A stretch of 64,000 bases of DNA from Polyodon spathula (GCF_017654505.1 NC_054538.1:25042283-25106282); one strand, 5' to 3'. Shown: positions 11,801-25,349, numbered from the stretch's first letter. The notes: a model not told the origin generated them from the sequence alone. Translations and numbers: made by a program.

Positions 11801-13979
11801 TCTCATGAACTGTCAAAATAGTTAAAGAGAACTGGAAAATCACAAGCCAATCCCATAAAAACATTCTGCATCAAACTTCTAGATGTTTTACAGTGAACAC
11901 AAGCAAAGGTTTCTAACCAAATATGAAATTGAATAGCAAATTAGTGCTGAAAAACCTCAAGGTCAATAGCTGGAGACACTACACTTTTCAGGATACATCA
12001 GTCAATGGAGTGATTTCATTGCTATGACAGCTGTTCTATTGTCCTTATCCAATTACAAATCCAATTGACTTCAGTAAACAACTTTTTGCTTACCACATGC
12101 TGGTCTTCCATTGTCCTATTTAAGAAAGTTTCCGTACAAATGAGTTTATCCATCTACTTGTTGGAATTCACAATACTGTGAACTTCTTCGACTGCACTCT
12201 ATCACGCAGCCCCAGTGATTACAGAGTAGCTTTCCATTAATAGATACAGTATACAAAAGCCACAAATAGCTCCCAGATAGAGGGCAGACTGCATACCAAA
12301 GATAACAATAATCACCACAGTACCATCAGTAACTACAGCAAAGAACATGAATAGAAATCTTCATAAAGGATAATGGTATGTTCAGATACAGATTACAAAT
12401 AATTACATACTGTACATCGTATCACATGGTAGATGACTGTAGAAAGTCTGGCTTCAAAAAGTGAAATGGAGGGAAACAAAAAACCTGAAGAGATATATAC
12501 ACATGTAAATCAAACAATAAAAATGTTTAAAATAACAATAAAGGTCTTGTTTACCGGTCTCTGGTGACAAAGATAAATCACTCAAGCTAGCTTTCTAGTG
12601 ATTTACATGTCACCAGAAATCCTCAATAGAATTATAGCCTTATTATGCACAGTTGGTTTACATTATTATTACACTGTGTAACAAAAAAATAAGAAGGTCT
12701 TCTGTTTGGTTTGTCTAGCTTGGAAATTTCAAAGTTTAGACAGGTGAAGATCAAGGGGGATCACTGCTGAATATGGGATAATTCATTATTCAAAATACAA
12801 TCATCCTTCCCCATCCTGGTAGATGGTCCACATGCACACATACCCATGTGCACAAATAAACATCTAAGATCAATGAAAGAGCCCATAACCCTGCATCACC
12901 AGGTGTATACTGGAAATTACTTTTTTACACCAAGTACCATATATTCAATCAGAAGTTATCACTGCCAGGAAGCTAAGTTAATCTGTCAATTTCAAAACAA
13001 CACAAATCATAGAACAGATATGATTCTGTTTGGAGATAGCTACTGTACATTTAAGTTTCATTCCTTATTTTCTTCCTATAGTATTTCAATGCATTTATTG
13101 ATCATTTTTAGAAAAAAAAAAAGATTTCCAGGTCCTTTTCTTTTCAAAAGTGTTTTGATAGTTTTGAAAATAAGTTTGGTGGTCCCCAATACATTTCTGT
13201 GCAATACGAGTACAATCAAACATTTTTACAAATCGCTTTATGAGGAAATAGCAACACAGTGAATATCAGCCTATTGAACTGAATGGAGAGGCAAAGTTCG
13301 TCCTGGAGCATAAACACAACTGTGGGCCCACTAACCCAGACTTAGGGAGTTTCAGCGTTAGACTCTTCAAAACAAATGCTCAGCATCACCAAGAATCCAA
13401 AGCACATTTCACAAGTCAGCATACCTGGCATGCTTTATTTTTATTTTTTAATATGCAAATAACACAGAGATGAAATGACCTCTTTAACCCACAGGGATCA
13501 GGATTCTGTTCCCACTGTATTGTCTGCTAAGAAATAAAAATTTGCTTGGCATCTCAGTCCATTGAATTCACTCGAAAGTTAAGGTCTGGAACGTGCACGG
13601 TAAACAAATCTTTAAATTGTAAGTTCAGGACTTTAGCTTTCTAAATTAGTGTTAGTTCAGTTCACCCTGGTTAAACATTTGCCTGTATCCTGAAAACAAG
13701 GTTGTGACTGAATCCCAAACAACCAAATAAACTACAATTCTTAAACACACAGCTCTGATTAAATAAAAAATAAAAAATATGTGAGCATTGCATTTTGTTA
13801 CCGCACTTTTGAAACAAAGTTCCTACTGTCTACAGAAATTCTGAAAATGTGCTTGTAATAATAATGTGACCCAATTCCACCTTGGGAGTGTATTGTGCTT
13901 AGAAATGAACAGCAGCTGGAATTATACATTTTTGTTTACTGCAGTTTCATACACCATAAAATCATGTATGGTTGTTTGT

Positions 13980-14115
13980 TTACTCTAGAATATTCTTGAG
14001 TAGATACCTTTCAAGTGAAATCAGATCTGTGAAGGGGAAGTTAATCCCATTTAGAGTCCCATTCCACATTCCTGCTGCAGCTGCTGTAATCAGTCTTTGA
14101 CTGGAGGCTGTGGGC
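13980..14115 (-). mobile_element. Possible LINE reverse-transcriptase C-terminal relic
   Basis: The minus strand encodes AAAAGMWNGTLNGIN followed by LISLERYLLKNILE and a stop. The GMWNGLPNxI/LKRYLL pattern is typical of the last part of LINE reverse transcriptases. Only about 40 residues remain and there is no adjoining domain, so the call is tentative. Confidence 0.3.
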
Positions 14116-15458
14116 TCTGTCATTTCTGTCACACAGGGACAAAGGGTTGACATAGTGACAGGTATAGTAAACTCAGGCCACAAGCAAAATTATTGTGCGC
14201 CAAACCTTGAAGTGCATGCAGCTTCAGATATTCTTTTCTTTAATTTCCCATATTTCCTTTTGTCTTTTTATTGTTTTTTTTTTTTTTTTTGTTTTTTTTT
14301 TATCAGTATTGCTCCAATATTAGGTTATCATTTTTTTCTACAGCTGTCTTACCTGATTTTAAACATGCTTTGAGTTTGTCTTGCTGTGAGCTTGCCTAGC
14401 ATTGAACAGACCATTCAACTCTAAATATAAACAGGATGCTTGACAGATTTTACAAACTCTTCTCTCCTATGGCTAGATTTTTTTATTTATTTTTTGTACA
14501 TCCAGCAATGTGTAATTGCACTACATGTATCGTAAACACTACCTGCATGAGCCTTTGCCAGAAACATCATTTCTGTATGAATTCAACTACATCAGCACAA
14601 TATACAAAGTATGTTAGTCAGTGACTTCCTGTTATACACATGCTTTTACAATTTGAAATTGCTGCTTAGCAATTAACTAAGAAATACGCTCCCACTGAGG
14701 CACATTACTAACAGGATAATTTGCAGGGTGTAAAAACAGAACAAAGGGCTTTAATACAGATTGTCTGTACGGGAACCTGGATTTTGTAACAGGTACCCAC
14801 TACTTTTAACAATTTCACACTTTATTCAAACAAAGAAACACAAATATTTGGCAATATAAGAATAATATTTCCAATTTGGTACATAGAGAACAAGTTTCTT
14901 TATGAAGGTTTGCATAGTAATGGATTCTTTTTATATCATATTTAAGAAAAAAAGTCTTAATTTAAATTATATTCCAGAGCCTGAAGGTCGATTTTTTCAG
15001 ACTCTAGGAATACAATATATCTTTATATACAGCTTTGTGGCTTGTGCAATCAGGTAGGGATAAAAAAAACAATGTTTGAGCAATCTGGTCAGCTCTGGCA
15101 GTCAGCATTGTCTTGATCCTCTGGGTGCTCATCAGGATCCTATGTTAACTGTTCAACATCCACGCAAGAGGTGAAGGAATGAGTGAGGATAATATGAAGT
15201 ATCTTAGGAAGAACATTGAAGGGTTGGGGGATAGAAGCAGAAATTAAAAGAAAAAAATATTCAGAGAAGGAAAAAGTGCAAATAAATAACGACAATAACA
15301 ATATTAAAAAAATATTTGAAGAATGATTATGTTATGTATATGACTGTGTTTAAATTGTATTTATTTAAAGCATATAATTAACAAGGATGCTATTTAATAT
15401 CATCTTTAACAAAAAAAAAAAGTTTTAAATTAATTTAAATTCTATTCCTAAAGGAATA

Positions 15459-15752
15459 TAGTGTGGTCCAGTGGTTAAAGTCCAGGGCTTTTAAACAGAA
15501 GGTCACCAGTTCAAATTCCACCTCTGCCACAGACAGTTACTTGTTCAAATCTCAGCTCTGCAACTGACTGACTCACCGTGTGACCCTGAGCAAGTCACTT
15601 AACCTCCTTGTGCTCCATCCTGCAGATGAGATGTTAAATCAGTGTCCTATTGTAAGTGACTCTGCATATAATGCACAGTTCACAGCCTACCTTTGTAAAG
15701 TGCTTTGTGATGGTGGTCCACTATGAAAGATGCTATATAAAGATATTATTAA
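15459..15752 (+). mobile_element. tRNA-derived SINE, copy 1
   Basis: It begins GTGTGGTCCAGTGGTTAAAG (A-box-like) and has a B-box-like GTTCAAATTCC at about 15510. The body is closely similar to the copy at 30886 and ends in an L2/V-SINE type tail (GTGCTTTGTGATGGTGGTCC, then GCTATATAAAGATATTATTA). This copy carries an extra stretch (GACAGTTACTTGTTCAAATC, continuing to about 15560) that looks like a partial duplication of the B-box region and is absent from copy 2. It sits in the presumed MLIP intron. Confidence 0.85.
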
Positions 15753-17008
15753 AATACAAGCACAGACGGAATTACCCTGTAGTTGCCATTTAATAATATT
15801 TATTTAATATTTAATAATAAATTTCACTTAGCATACAGTTAGGTGGCGTTGATGATTGCAGACATTCCGGATATTTCATAGAATTAATTTCCTGCTAATA
15901 TCATTTTGTTTTAAATACACACATTCAACAGTGTAATAAAAGTGTAAGTACAGTGTGGTTACTATTCACAGCCATTGGAGACAGTATCCTCTTCAGTTCC
16001 TGTATTAAAGAGGGATTTGGGGGAATTTCATTTATAAATCTTACCTAGTTGTCGTTTTGTTTATTTTATTCATAAATGTATTTAGTTTTGTTCTGAATTA
16101 ATTATTTTTTGGGGGGAGCATCAGTATCATTTTCTTAAGTCCTCTTCAGATGCTGCAGATCCCTAAAAGGTATGGTTCCATATTCATTGTATAGAATGAT
16201 TCATGAAAGAAAATGCTGTTATTGAGTACAGAAACTGGAAACACCACCAGCGCCATCTTGTGGATAGGCTGAGATGGTTCATTTATCGTTCACATAAATC
16301 TGGTACAGTTTTCTCTGTATGGTTTGTATATTCTCTGTCAAGATAATTGAATCTGAAATAAGAACATATGCAATGTTATTAAAAAAAAAAAAACACTTTT
16401 CCTGAAGGCTTCATCTAGGGTTAATTAGCAAACAGGATGCAAGCCATGAGTGAGAGCTCCAGAGCAATGTGCTGCCACTGCAACATGACAACTTTATATC
16501 ACACTGGTTAATCATTACCATCCTTGCCATGATTTCACTGTGCTTGAATTGGTTTAACTACATATTGCTATGTTTTCACCATGGTATACCAGTGGAGAAG
16601 ATGTGTGGACATACTGGCTATGTCAAGCCTTTATAGTGATTCAGTGGCTTCAACTGAGTTATAGTGAAAATTAGCTCCGTAAATTAAATTAATATGACAA
16701 TTAAACATAAACATTTTTGGTCAATACAATATTTTCAAAAAATAATTTATAGAGATTTGATTAAAATGTGTTTTGATGTCTTCTGTATATTGTTATGCCT
16801 TTCATGTTAGATGCTCAAAAATATTGAAAAAGATTGATTGAAATACTGCTTTAGCGGTCTGTTGGAAACACTAAGGTCCCTATTTAGCAAATACAGTATG
16901 TGCGAAGCTGTTTCAGCTTGGGCAAAAAATGACAGTGTTAGCAAACCACCGCGATAGAGCACAAAAACATGATTTATAAGTCAGGTCTCATCCATGGGCT
17001 AACTCACA

Positions 17009-17220
17009 TCAAATAGTGAATCGCATTTTAAGGATTCCAAATATTCGCTCAATTACAGTACGAGCACATTTAAAGGCATGGTTATACCACTGTTTGGCAG
17101 GAGTCGTGGGGTTGAGCAGCAGTGTCAGTAGCCACTGCTTCAGTGGATACCCATTATCCCCTATCAACCAACCCCTCAGACTGTCATCCCGCTGAAACAC
17201 AGCTGCCATCTGCGAATTAG
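17009..17220 (-). pseudogene. PIF/Harbinger (HARBI1-like) transposase fragment
   Basis: The minus-strand frame encodes about 66 residues including LIGDNGYPLKQWLLTLLLNP, followed by NPTTPAKQWYNHA, then RTVIERIFGILKMRF. This is the classic GDSGYPLxxWLLTPxxNP...TVERxFGxLKxRF signature of DDE_Tnp_4 transposases, with catalytic Asp in GDNGY and Glu in VIERIFG. A whole transposase is about 350 residues, so most is missing and a stop follows KMRFTI. The preceding sequence shows no start or helix-turn-helix partner. It is a dead intronic relic. Confidence 0.8.
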
Positions 17221-17675
17221 CGAGGATATGTATTGTATAGACAAATTTTAATGGTCATCTTGAACCTCAAATACATGTTACAAATTCAACAAAAGGAAAT
17301 GTAATGATATGAAGGGCCTGTACTTTTATTTCCTCCCTACCACTAGTACTCAGTCTCCTATGTGAATTCCTGCCTTTTCAGCCTTTTCATCCTTTTGATA
17401 CCTGCGAAATAGAAATCCCTCAGGAACAACAGAAAAGAACAAGTATTAATAATATAATATCTATAAACATGAAATGTGGAAATGAAAGAAAAGATAAAAA
17501 GATCTTACATAATTGTACCATTATGAAACTCAAAGATCTAAAAGGGCATACGAGTCGCTGGTGTATTTTTGTCTGTTTAAAATGCCATTAGGATTCTGTT
17601 TTACTGATTTGAATGGCAGCATAATTTAGACTGCTGTTTATTATACATTCCAATAAAATTCGCACATCCTGGAAG

Positions 17676-17677
<2 letters not shown>

Positions 17678-17730
<53 letters not shown>

Positions 17731-17745
17731 CAGATATATATATAT
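17678..17745. repeat. (TA)n microsatellite
   Basis: About 25 TA units, then CCCAGA and a further short TA run. Confidence 0.95.
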
Positions 17746-18123
17746 ATAGGTCCAGTGTTTCACAATGATAAGCAGGAATAATGCTTTGGATCATGATCGA
17801 GCAAAGTTCAGACTTATCTTGTCACCAATAACTGAATTATTAATTAATATAATTGAGAATCATTACCAGGGTGCAGTTTCACTTTTGTTAAGTATATATG
17901 GGGGATTTTTTTGTGGCATATGTGAATAAATTAGCAATAGAAATATGTCATTTTTAAGTTTTAGTTTTTGTAGTTATTTTAGGATTGTTTTGATGCACAG
18001 TGATATTTCTTCTTGCATCTGGCCATTGACAATAACAGCAAATTCTGTATTTTATATTCACAAGATAATATTAACATAGTTTCATACAATCTGATTTTAA
18101 TAATGCAAATTGCACTTAAAGGT

Positions 18124-18369
18124 AAAGTCACCGGTACACTTGTCCCTGTGTTACCTGAATCTGATAAAGTCCTTGATACACCTGTCCCTGTGAAACCTGA
18201 ATCTGTTAAAGTCCTTGATACACCTGTCCCTATGTTACCTGAATCTGATGAAGTCCTTGATACCCAAGTCCCTGTGTTACCTGAATCTGATAAAGTCACT
18301 GATACACCTGCCCCTGTGTTATCTAAATCTTATAAAGTCATTGATACACATGTCCCTGTGTTACCTAAA
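18124..18369. repeat. 42-bp minisatellite with open frames on both strands
   Basis: Six diverged units of 42 bp, for example AAAGTCCTTGATACACCTGT followed by CCCTGTGTTACCTGAATCTG and AT. On the plus strand each unit encodes 14 residues (KVLDTPVPVLPESD with substitutions), and the frame ends in a stop right after the last unit. On the minus strand the repeat reads SDSGNTGTGVSRTL. The unit length, a multiple of 3, explains both open frames. The plus frame upstream starts at 18013 with a non-repetitive segment. No splice acceptor or known family supports a coding exon, though differences between units are often conservative at protein level. Confidence 0.85.
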
Positions 18370-20978
18370 GACTAAGCAACTTCAAATGACATTGTCCTTG
18401 TAATTTTATTGGCCCTTGTGGGTCAAAAGTGGCCTGTTAGCTTTTTCACTCACTAATAAAGTTAAGTGTCTACGTGTCAGTTTGCAGACAGGCTTCGGGA
18501 CGAGGCGTGGTGGGCTTCTTGAAGGTTCTGAAACATCCCATACTATATGTAGACAATAATGCTATATATTAATTACCATGAAGAGATTCTGTTGTCAGGA
18601 GGGTTAACTGTAATTATGTGCCCAGATGATAGAATAAAATCATATCTGGGATGTGGGTGGAAGAATACTACTAACCAAACTAATTTTGATTGCTTTTATT
18701 CAACTGAGCATGTAAAACATGGCTATAATGATATGTCTTATTGGGAAATATACTTACTGTATTAATTCTATGTATACTCATTTAAACGCTGACACAGATT
18801 GTGGTTAGCTGGTGTATCTAAATGTTCTTGGGGTAAACCCTGATCCAGACATGAGGGCACAGCTTGTTAATATGGATAAGGACGGCCTTGATAAGAAAAA
18901 GCTTGCAATAAGATGAAGCACATATATAGAACAAGTTGTATAGTTCTGTTAAACGAAATGTGGGTGGTGTATTAACTGCTGTAGCTTGTAAGTTATATAT
19001 ATGGAAAAACAAACTGAAAGAATGTATGTGAAAATGTATTAATATATTGGGTTAAATTCCAGAGACAGTTGAAATTGGTTTTGTTTGATCAGGACCAGGA
19101 GATGCTTGGGTTGTGCTTTTCTACTTGCATAGCAGTGTCCTTGAACACTCTGTTGAGTAAATATCAGCTACTCGCATAGCAGAGTCCTTGAACACTCTAT
19201 TGGGTACATCCCATGTTATCAAAAAATAAATATAGTAACCATTGGAGGAGGCTGGGGTTGTGTGCCAGTGGCTATAAATAACAAATGTAAAGGGTGGTCC
19301 TTTGTAGTTTTCGAGGAGCTACCCAATCCATATGACAGCATTGTAAGCTATGAAGATTTCTATTTAATAAAAACTACTCTGCTGAGATGCAATTAACAAG
19401 AGACTATGCATTTTTCTACACAAACTACACCCCCTTACATTTGTATGATATTTGCAATCATTCTGAGTTATTCTAATTGCAAATACTATATATTGTATTT
19501 TTTCTTTTTTTGTTGTTTTTTTTTTTTTTTTTAAGTGTTAAGGTGCATTTACTTTGGATGCAGTGGCAGTTCTACATGCCTGTCATAGACATAATGTAAG
19601 CTAATGTCTTTATTAGTAAGCAGTAACACCATCTAGAATACACCAGCGTATCTCCAGAAGGCTCTTACTCAAAGTGCTCAGAAGAAGACATATTTATTCT
19701 ATAACAAACAGGGTCAACTGTGCTTACTTTGTATATCATGTCTGTATATCAGTTTACTTAAGTGACACATATTAATCCCAGCTGTATAAATGTGTGATCT
19801 CCCACTTTTACCATCTTACTTTAATGGCATTTTTGTTGATTTATTGACATGGCCTTTCTCTTTGACTGCATCTTGGACTTTTTTTCCTGCCATTGAACTG
19901 CATGCTGGGACAGGTTGGTTATTCCTTGAGCAGCTGGGTCCTAGGGAAGAAGCTCTGTGTTTCTGTGCTCTGTAGTTTTCATGTAAACTTGCTCTTGGTT
20001 GCATGTCCCTCTTTAATCATCATCTGAATCAGAATGGCTCAATGAGAATTTGGAAATTGGTTCCTAAAATTTAAAGAACAAGTATTAATACTAGTTTTCC
20101 TAAATGTATATATTATTGTTATAGTTCGAATAAATGTTAATACTTGTAAGTATTTAACTTGTGCCTAACTGAAATCATTATTATACTATAGCCACAGCAA
20201 GAATAATCATATCCTACTGTGTCATTAGGGTGACTTCAACAAAAACAAATATTTATATTCCTGTCATGGCTCTACGGTACGCACAGCCTCTTTTTTTCAA
20301 TAAAGGGTTTACAGAAGGTTTATACAGGTTTTACACTGTTATCTTGTGAGTGTTCCCACCTGTGTCTGGATGTGTCTCAGAATGGTGATAAGAACAAGAT
20401 TGTAATAGAAAATGTCAATAAATCCATCCCTATGGGTCTAAAGGTCAGAGCTTTACCGTTAAGTGATGTAAGAAAGAGTGACAATATTGATTTATGTAAC
20501 ACAGGTGAGAGGAGAGGTGTCTGTCGTGATAAGATGTTAAAGATGCCATATTTCCATATTGAATCATTTAAACAAGCCTTGATGTGTGCTGTGGAAGAGA
20601 ACAAATATCATCTTTAAAAATGTGCCAATCTGACCTTTTCAAAATGTGTATCATTCAGATACCAATTCTTAGTTTAAAAAAAAAAAAAAACTTTAAGTGT
20701 GTAGTCAAATCACTATTTTAAAGATCTTTTTTTGCAAACATTCATTAGTTTTTGTGAACATGTCAATCATTCAGGATTTCGGTCCACTGTCTTCCCACTT
20801 TACTACTGTGCATACAACAGACCAAAGGACCTGTTCTTTCGAAGATCGGTCTACTCAGTTGTAAATGCATTTTAAATAACTGACACCTCTGTGCACCACA
20901 AACAGTTATCAGTGCATTTGTGTCTTAGGAGTCAAATATCTGAAGAGCTCAAATACTAAATGAGAAAAATGATCTTAC

Positions 20979-21173
20979 TTCTACACCTGGATCCTCGATT
21001 ACTTCAGCCTGTTGCTCTGGGATGTATAACCTCTTGCTGACAGGGAGCAGGTTATGTGAATGTCCACCATGTAAACACTCCTTGCCTGAAAGTGATGCCC
21101 AGCGAACACCAGAGATGTTCCCGTTGTGAGCACTGTAGTTAGGTGGAGGTTTTGAAGGCAACTTGTTGGACCC
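20979..21173 (-). CDS. Candidate 195-bp exon, probably MLIP 5' region
   Basis: On the minus strand an acceptor (TTTTAATACCAACAG) leads into 65 open codons and a good donor (GTAGAA|GTAAGATC). Phase is 0 at both ends. The peptide starts GSNKLPSKPPPNYSAHNGN, contains ISGVRWASLSGKECLHGG and ends RLYIPEQQAEVIEDPGVE. Its composition and even codon use look like real coding sequence compared with the surrounding AT-rich DNA. It lies between the 3' end of LRRC1 and the recognised MLIP exon, on the same strand. I do not recognise the sequence from any family, so it may be a lineage-specific or long-isoform MLIP exon or part of an unannotated gene. Confidence 0.55.
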
Positions 21174-22761
21174 CTGTTGGTATTAAAATAAAAAAAAATG
21201 ATATAAATATACTGAATAGTATAGTTTGTGACACATTCTCTGCTTGTTTAAACAAAAAATGGTTTAATTTTGAGTGCATATTATTATTGTAGGAAAGAGG
21301 TGTGGAGCATTAGGGCAACCAGTATACAGTCAAAGATTTAAAGGGATGTTTTTTGCATTATCAAGAACCCAGCTGACTTTGTTATAAGCATCATCTGAGG
21401 GGGTTTCTTTGCAAAATGTGAATGGAAAGTTTTTTAAGATGCCAGTTGACCCAAAGTAAACAATTCCTTCTTCTTTGTTTTATACGTTTACATAAAAAAA
21501 GATCATGTTTCAATTGACCCAACTATAATAAATATACTTTGTGATCTATCATACCTAGTCATTGACAGGGACAACACTTTTTATACCTGTATCAGCCCTA
21601 TTTGATGGATTGGTTTGGATTTCTGGAGATGAATGGTATAATCTGGAAATATACAACATAGAAAAGATATATGATACAGGATTTCTTATATTTAAATACA
21701 TTATACCTGTCCTGGTCTTTGTTCATGTCCTCTTCTAAATTGTTTAATTGAACCAATTAAACCTCCATCCAGACTCTGAAGTAGTTCATTTTATCTATTA
21801 AACCTGGTATGGAACGGCCCTCCAGGACTGTGATTGGACACCCCTGCATTGCACACTACATTCTGAAATTGATCTGAAAACACTGCAAATATGGGTATCA
21901 AAATTTTTGCACAATTAACATCTATGCAGATTTGCCTTCTGGGTAATGGACTCTTGAATATTTCATTAGTATAATACATTCTGCTTTAAATTTCTCTGCT
22001 GAAATTCCACATTGTGTCAATGAAATTGTAATGTGCACAACAGACAACCTAAATTAACAACCTTTTTTTTTGTTTTGTTTTGTTTTTGTTTCATATCATT
22101 ATTAGTAAGGATGAAAATGGGAAGTTGATTTGTGTGCATATTTTGTAATGGTTTTCATGTTTGTACTTTTATTTTGCTACTTGCATTTTGTTTGCTAACA
22201 AAGGCGACCTCTGCTGGTTTGCCAGAGTAACTCATTTTGGATCTGTGATTACAATTCAGCAGTGGTACCGTGACAGTAGTATTTGAAGTGACTGAGGCCC
22301 ACTCCAGCCTTGCAGGCTCTCAGGGGTGCTTCTGGTTTGTTGAAGCAAAAAGCTCTTACTTTGGACAAAGAGGAATGCAGCTAACGTGGACATTTGAAAA
22401 CTAGTCTATATAAACTGAATAACTGCAATACAGATGCTTATAATGGTGCAACTATCATAAAAAGACAATGGGACTGTAAAAAATAGAAAATAAATATGTA
22501 TTTTGAAGCAACTTACTCATTTTTTGTTTTTTTTGTTTCTGCAAGCCATGTGTTATATTTTAAGAATTGGGAGTTTTTTTTTTTTTTTTTTAAACAATTG
22601 AACTTGAGTATCATATTAAAGCTATTGTAATAATGATTTTTTTTTTTTCCAATCCATTCCTGTATTTCCCCTCTTCCCAGGCAGTACATTTGTATTCTGT
22701 GTCTATAATACAGCACAATACTAACAGAAAGTGAGATGTGAGATCAGCACTTCTATATCAA

Positions 22762-22869
<108 letters not shown>

Positions 22870-23536
22870 TACAGGGTGGAGTTAGAATGCCTTCTTGATT
22901 TTATACCACAGTAATGCTTTGGCTTGATTTGTTATTTCCAGCAAATTGGAAAGCTATGTTACTATGACAAAAATAAAAAAATAAATAGTCCAGTGTTACA
23001 GTGTAGGTTTGTAGAGTATAGCCAGGAAGTTCGGCGTATTTAACCTGAAGGTTTAGAAAAAGAATAGGCTCAATATATTAATAGGCAACCCTTATTAACA
23101 GTATTCATCTTAAAAAAATAATGCCTGAAGTCACATAAACAAGCTAATGGGTTCAGTTACTGGGACTAAATTCTATCTGTCTGATTGTTTCCCAAACATT
23201 TACACCCCTTGGGAAATAACGTACAGCTGCTTTTATGATATATCATTAGTTTCTGAAAAAATATGTACTTAAGCTAATAATCCACCCAACAATACTCTCA
23301 CTTGGAACTACAATTTCTGTGTTTGTATGCCCCTGCTCTAATATGTACTTGTATGCAGTACATATGTCATGAACGATCTCTTTACACACATAACACAGAC
23401 TGCAGAATAGCATAGCATAACCTATAGTTCGTACACGTACATAGTGTATCAATATTGTGGCAGTTTCATCCAAATGCTTGTTTTACAGTTTGTGCTGGAA
23501 AGAAATTGTTTGTAATAAGACAAAGGTAATGTGTAC

Positions 23537-23638
<102 letters not shown>

Positions 23639-24061
23639 CCAGGGCTGGCAATGGAATACAAACCAAGCAATGTGATTGGTGGAGCAAGGTTCCAGCTGTC
23701 CGTATTGGATGGATACGGACAGCGCAAGCCTTATCACATATTAGAAACCACTGTGCTGCCTCACAGAATTTACAGTACCGGCAGCCATCTTGTTTACAGT
23801 TACAACAACTATAAAACTGAGAGATCATCTACCTGAAAATACAGATGTCTCAAAATACTGAACCACCAAGAGAGAAAAAAAAAAAGTAGTTACACATGTC
23901 AAATTAGAGGAATAACAATTAAATTAACTGGAAGATAACAAAACAGAGAAAAATGTGATAAAAATAAGGATATTAATAAAAAAAAAAATCATTTTTTGAC
24001 CTAAACATGATTTATGCTTTTTTTTTCTTCAAATTCACTGTTTGACCTGGATTATAAATAC

Positions 24062-24199
24062 AATAAAGCCCTTCAGGGTGCCCGTATGTGTCCAACATAC
24101 AGACTTCTCGGGGGTTCGGAGACACGGCTTCGCCTCATCATGCACACAACACCCAAAGTTTATATTGCACTTATACAGACACCCTGATGGGCCTTATTG
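24062..24199. mobile_element. Palindromic MITE of about 138 bp
   Basis: The left arm AATAAAGCCCTTCAGGGTGC (continuing CCGTATGTGTCCAACATA) pairs with the right arm whose inverse is AATAAGGCCCATCAGGGTGT, continuing CTGTATAAGTGCAATATA. The arms are at least 38 bp. The GC-richer centre (CTCGGGGGTTCGGAGACACG) is also partly self-complementary. There is no coding capacity. It is followed by TG and TAGA microsatellite sequence. Confidence 0.7.
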
Positions 24200-24513
24200 C
24201 ATACATATGTATATTTGTGTGTGTGTGAGATATAGAGATATATAGATAGATAGATATATAATCTCACTTGAATTTGTACATGCTACTATCATAACAATGA
24301 ATTGCAGGTATTTCAAATGTGGGCAGGTTTCTAAATGGGGCTTATATTACAGTATTCCTTGTAAGAGTTAGAAGTTAAGGATTTGGCCAGTTTTATTAGA
24401 ACCTAGATTTATGGAGGACAAAGATTTTTTTGTTTTGTTTTAATAAATCAGAAACACCTGCCATAACCCTGCCAATATAGTGCAGGGTCACCATAACCTA
24501 TAATGGCTCATAT

Positions 24514-24710
24514 TCAACCTGTTAAATCTGAGAATTGTTCTGGAGTGTTATGTGACTTTCTCAATGATTGTGGCTTCTGAATTCCTTTAAAACAGTCAAT
24601 TTCAGGAGCAAAGTTGGTTCTCCAGAAAAGCCCAGAATCTTTTGAGACAGTTCCTTGTGAAACTCCAGTGGTTTGTACAGTCTTGGAGACAGAAGCACCT
24701 GCCAACCAAT
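24514..24710 (-). pseudogene. Tc1-like transposase N-terminal scrap
   Basis: The minus frame encodes MAGASVSKTVQTTGVSQGTV followed by SKDSGLFWRTNF. This fits the second half of the Tc1 helix-turn-helix (AGASVTKTAELFGVSRGTVSK...). The rest shows stops and gaps, and no inverted repeats could be placed around it. Confidence 0.55.
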
Positions 24711-25349
24711 CTCACATTATAAATTATTTAGGATATGTTGTCTTGCGTATTGTAACTGAAACAGGAAGATTAAGCTTTTATATAATAGAGAATACATATG
24801 TGGGGTGCAGTTTGCACATTTATGTGTGTGATAAATATAACAGGTGTTTTAATTTATTTTGTCCAAGCTCTGTATACTTTAAAATAAGAAGTTGCCAGGG
24901 CCTAACATTTATTTTTGTTTTAAATTAATGAACAACTTTTCATTGGAAAAACATTCTAAATGCATTTAACCTGGGCTTTACGAGTTCCTTTAATATTTAT
25001 TACTGTTTTTATTGTTGCCACTTTACAAAGAATGCCACTTCTTGCCATTTAGGTAATGATATTACTACATTTAATCAGCCAGAAACCAGACATTATTATC
25101 ATCATGTGAAGTCAGAGGTTTAAATTCAGGTCACAAAGAAATTAATATATTTGCTCTGTTTTTAGTGGTAAGTTCTCGGTATATAAAACAACATCTAATA
25201 TTGACTACATATTATTATCTACAATAATATTGACTATATATAGGCTGTACTGCCTGTATGATTAATTACTGACAACTATCAAAAAGAAAAATAATAATTA
25301 GAACAGAATGAGCTAGGAGATAGTTATCCATGGCAGATTTTATAATAAG

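Larger units (their letters stand above)
6616..20978. other. Probable MLIP intron with repeat relics
   Basis: This 14.4-kb AT-rich stretch lies between two candidate MLIP exons. It holds the MITE at 6932-7185, LINE relics near 8370-8860 and 13980-14115, a SINE at 15459, a Harbinger relic at 17009, (TA)n near 17678-17727 and a 42-bp minisatellite at 18124. No other exon with good splice sites and an open frame was seen; stretches such as 9000-13900 show nothing I can identify. Confidence 0.45.

Noticed and set aside
12671..12690. CACTGTGTAACA end similar to the MITE at 6932
   Set aside because: No matching opposite end was found nearby, so it cannot be called an element.
12846..13262. 138-residue plus-strand ORF
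   Set aside because: Low-complexity AT-rich codon use, no known motif and no splice or promoter context. Probably a chance ORF.
14351..14393. Minus-strand 43-nt segment bounded by AATGCTAG and AATCAG|GTAAGACA
   Set aside because: The splice-like ends are good but the length is not a multiple of 3, there is no recognisable peptide, and the neighbouring candidate exons are all phase 0-0.
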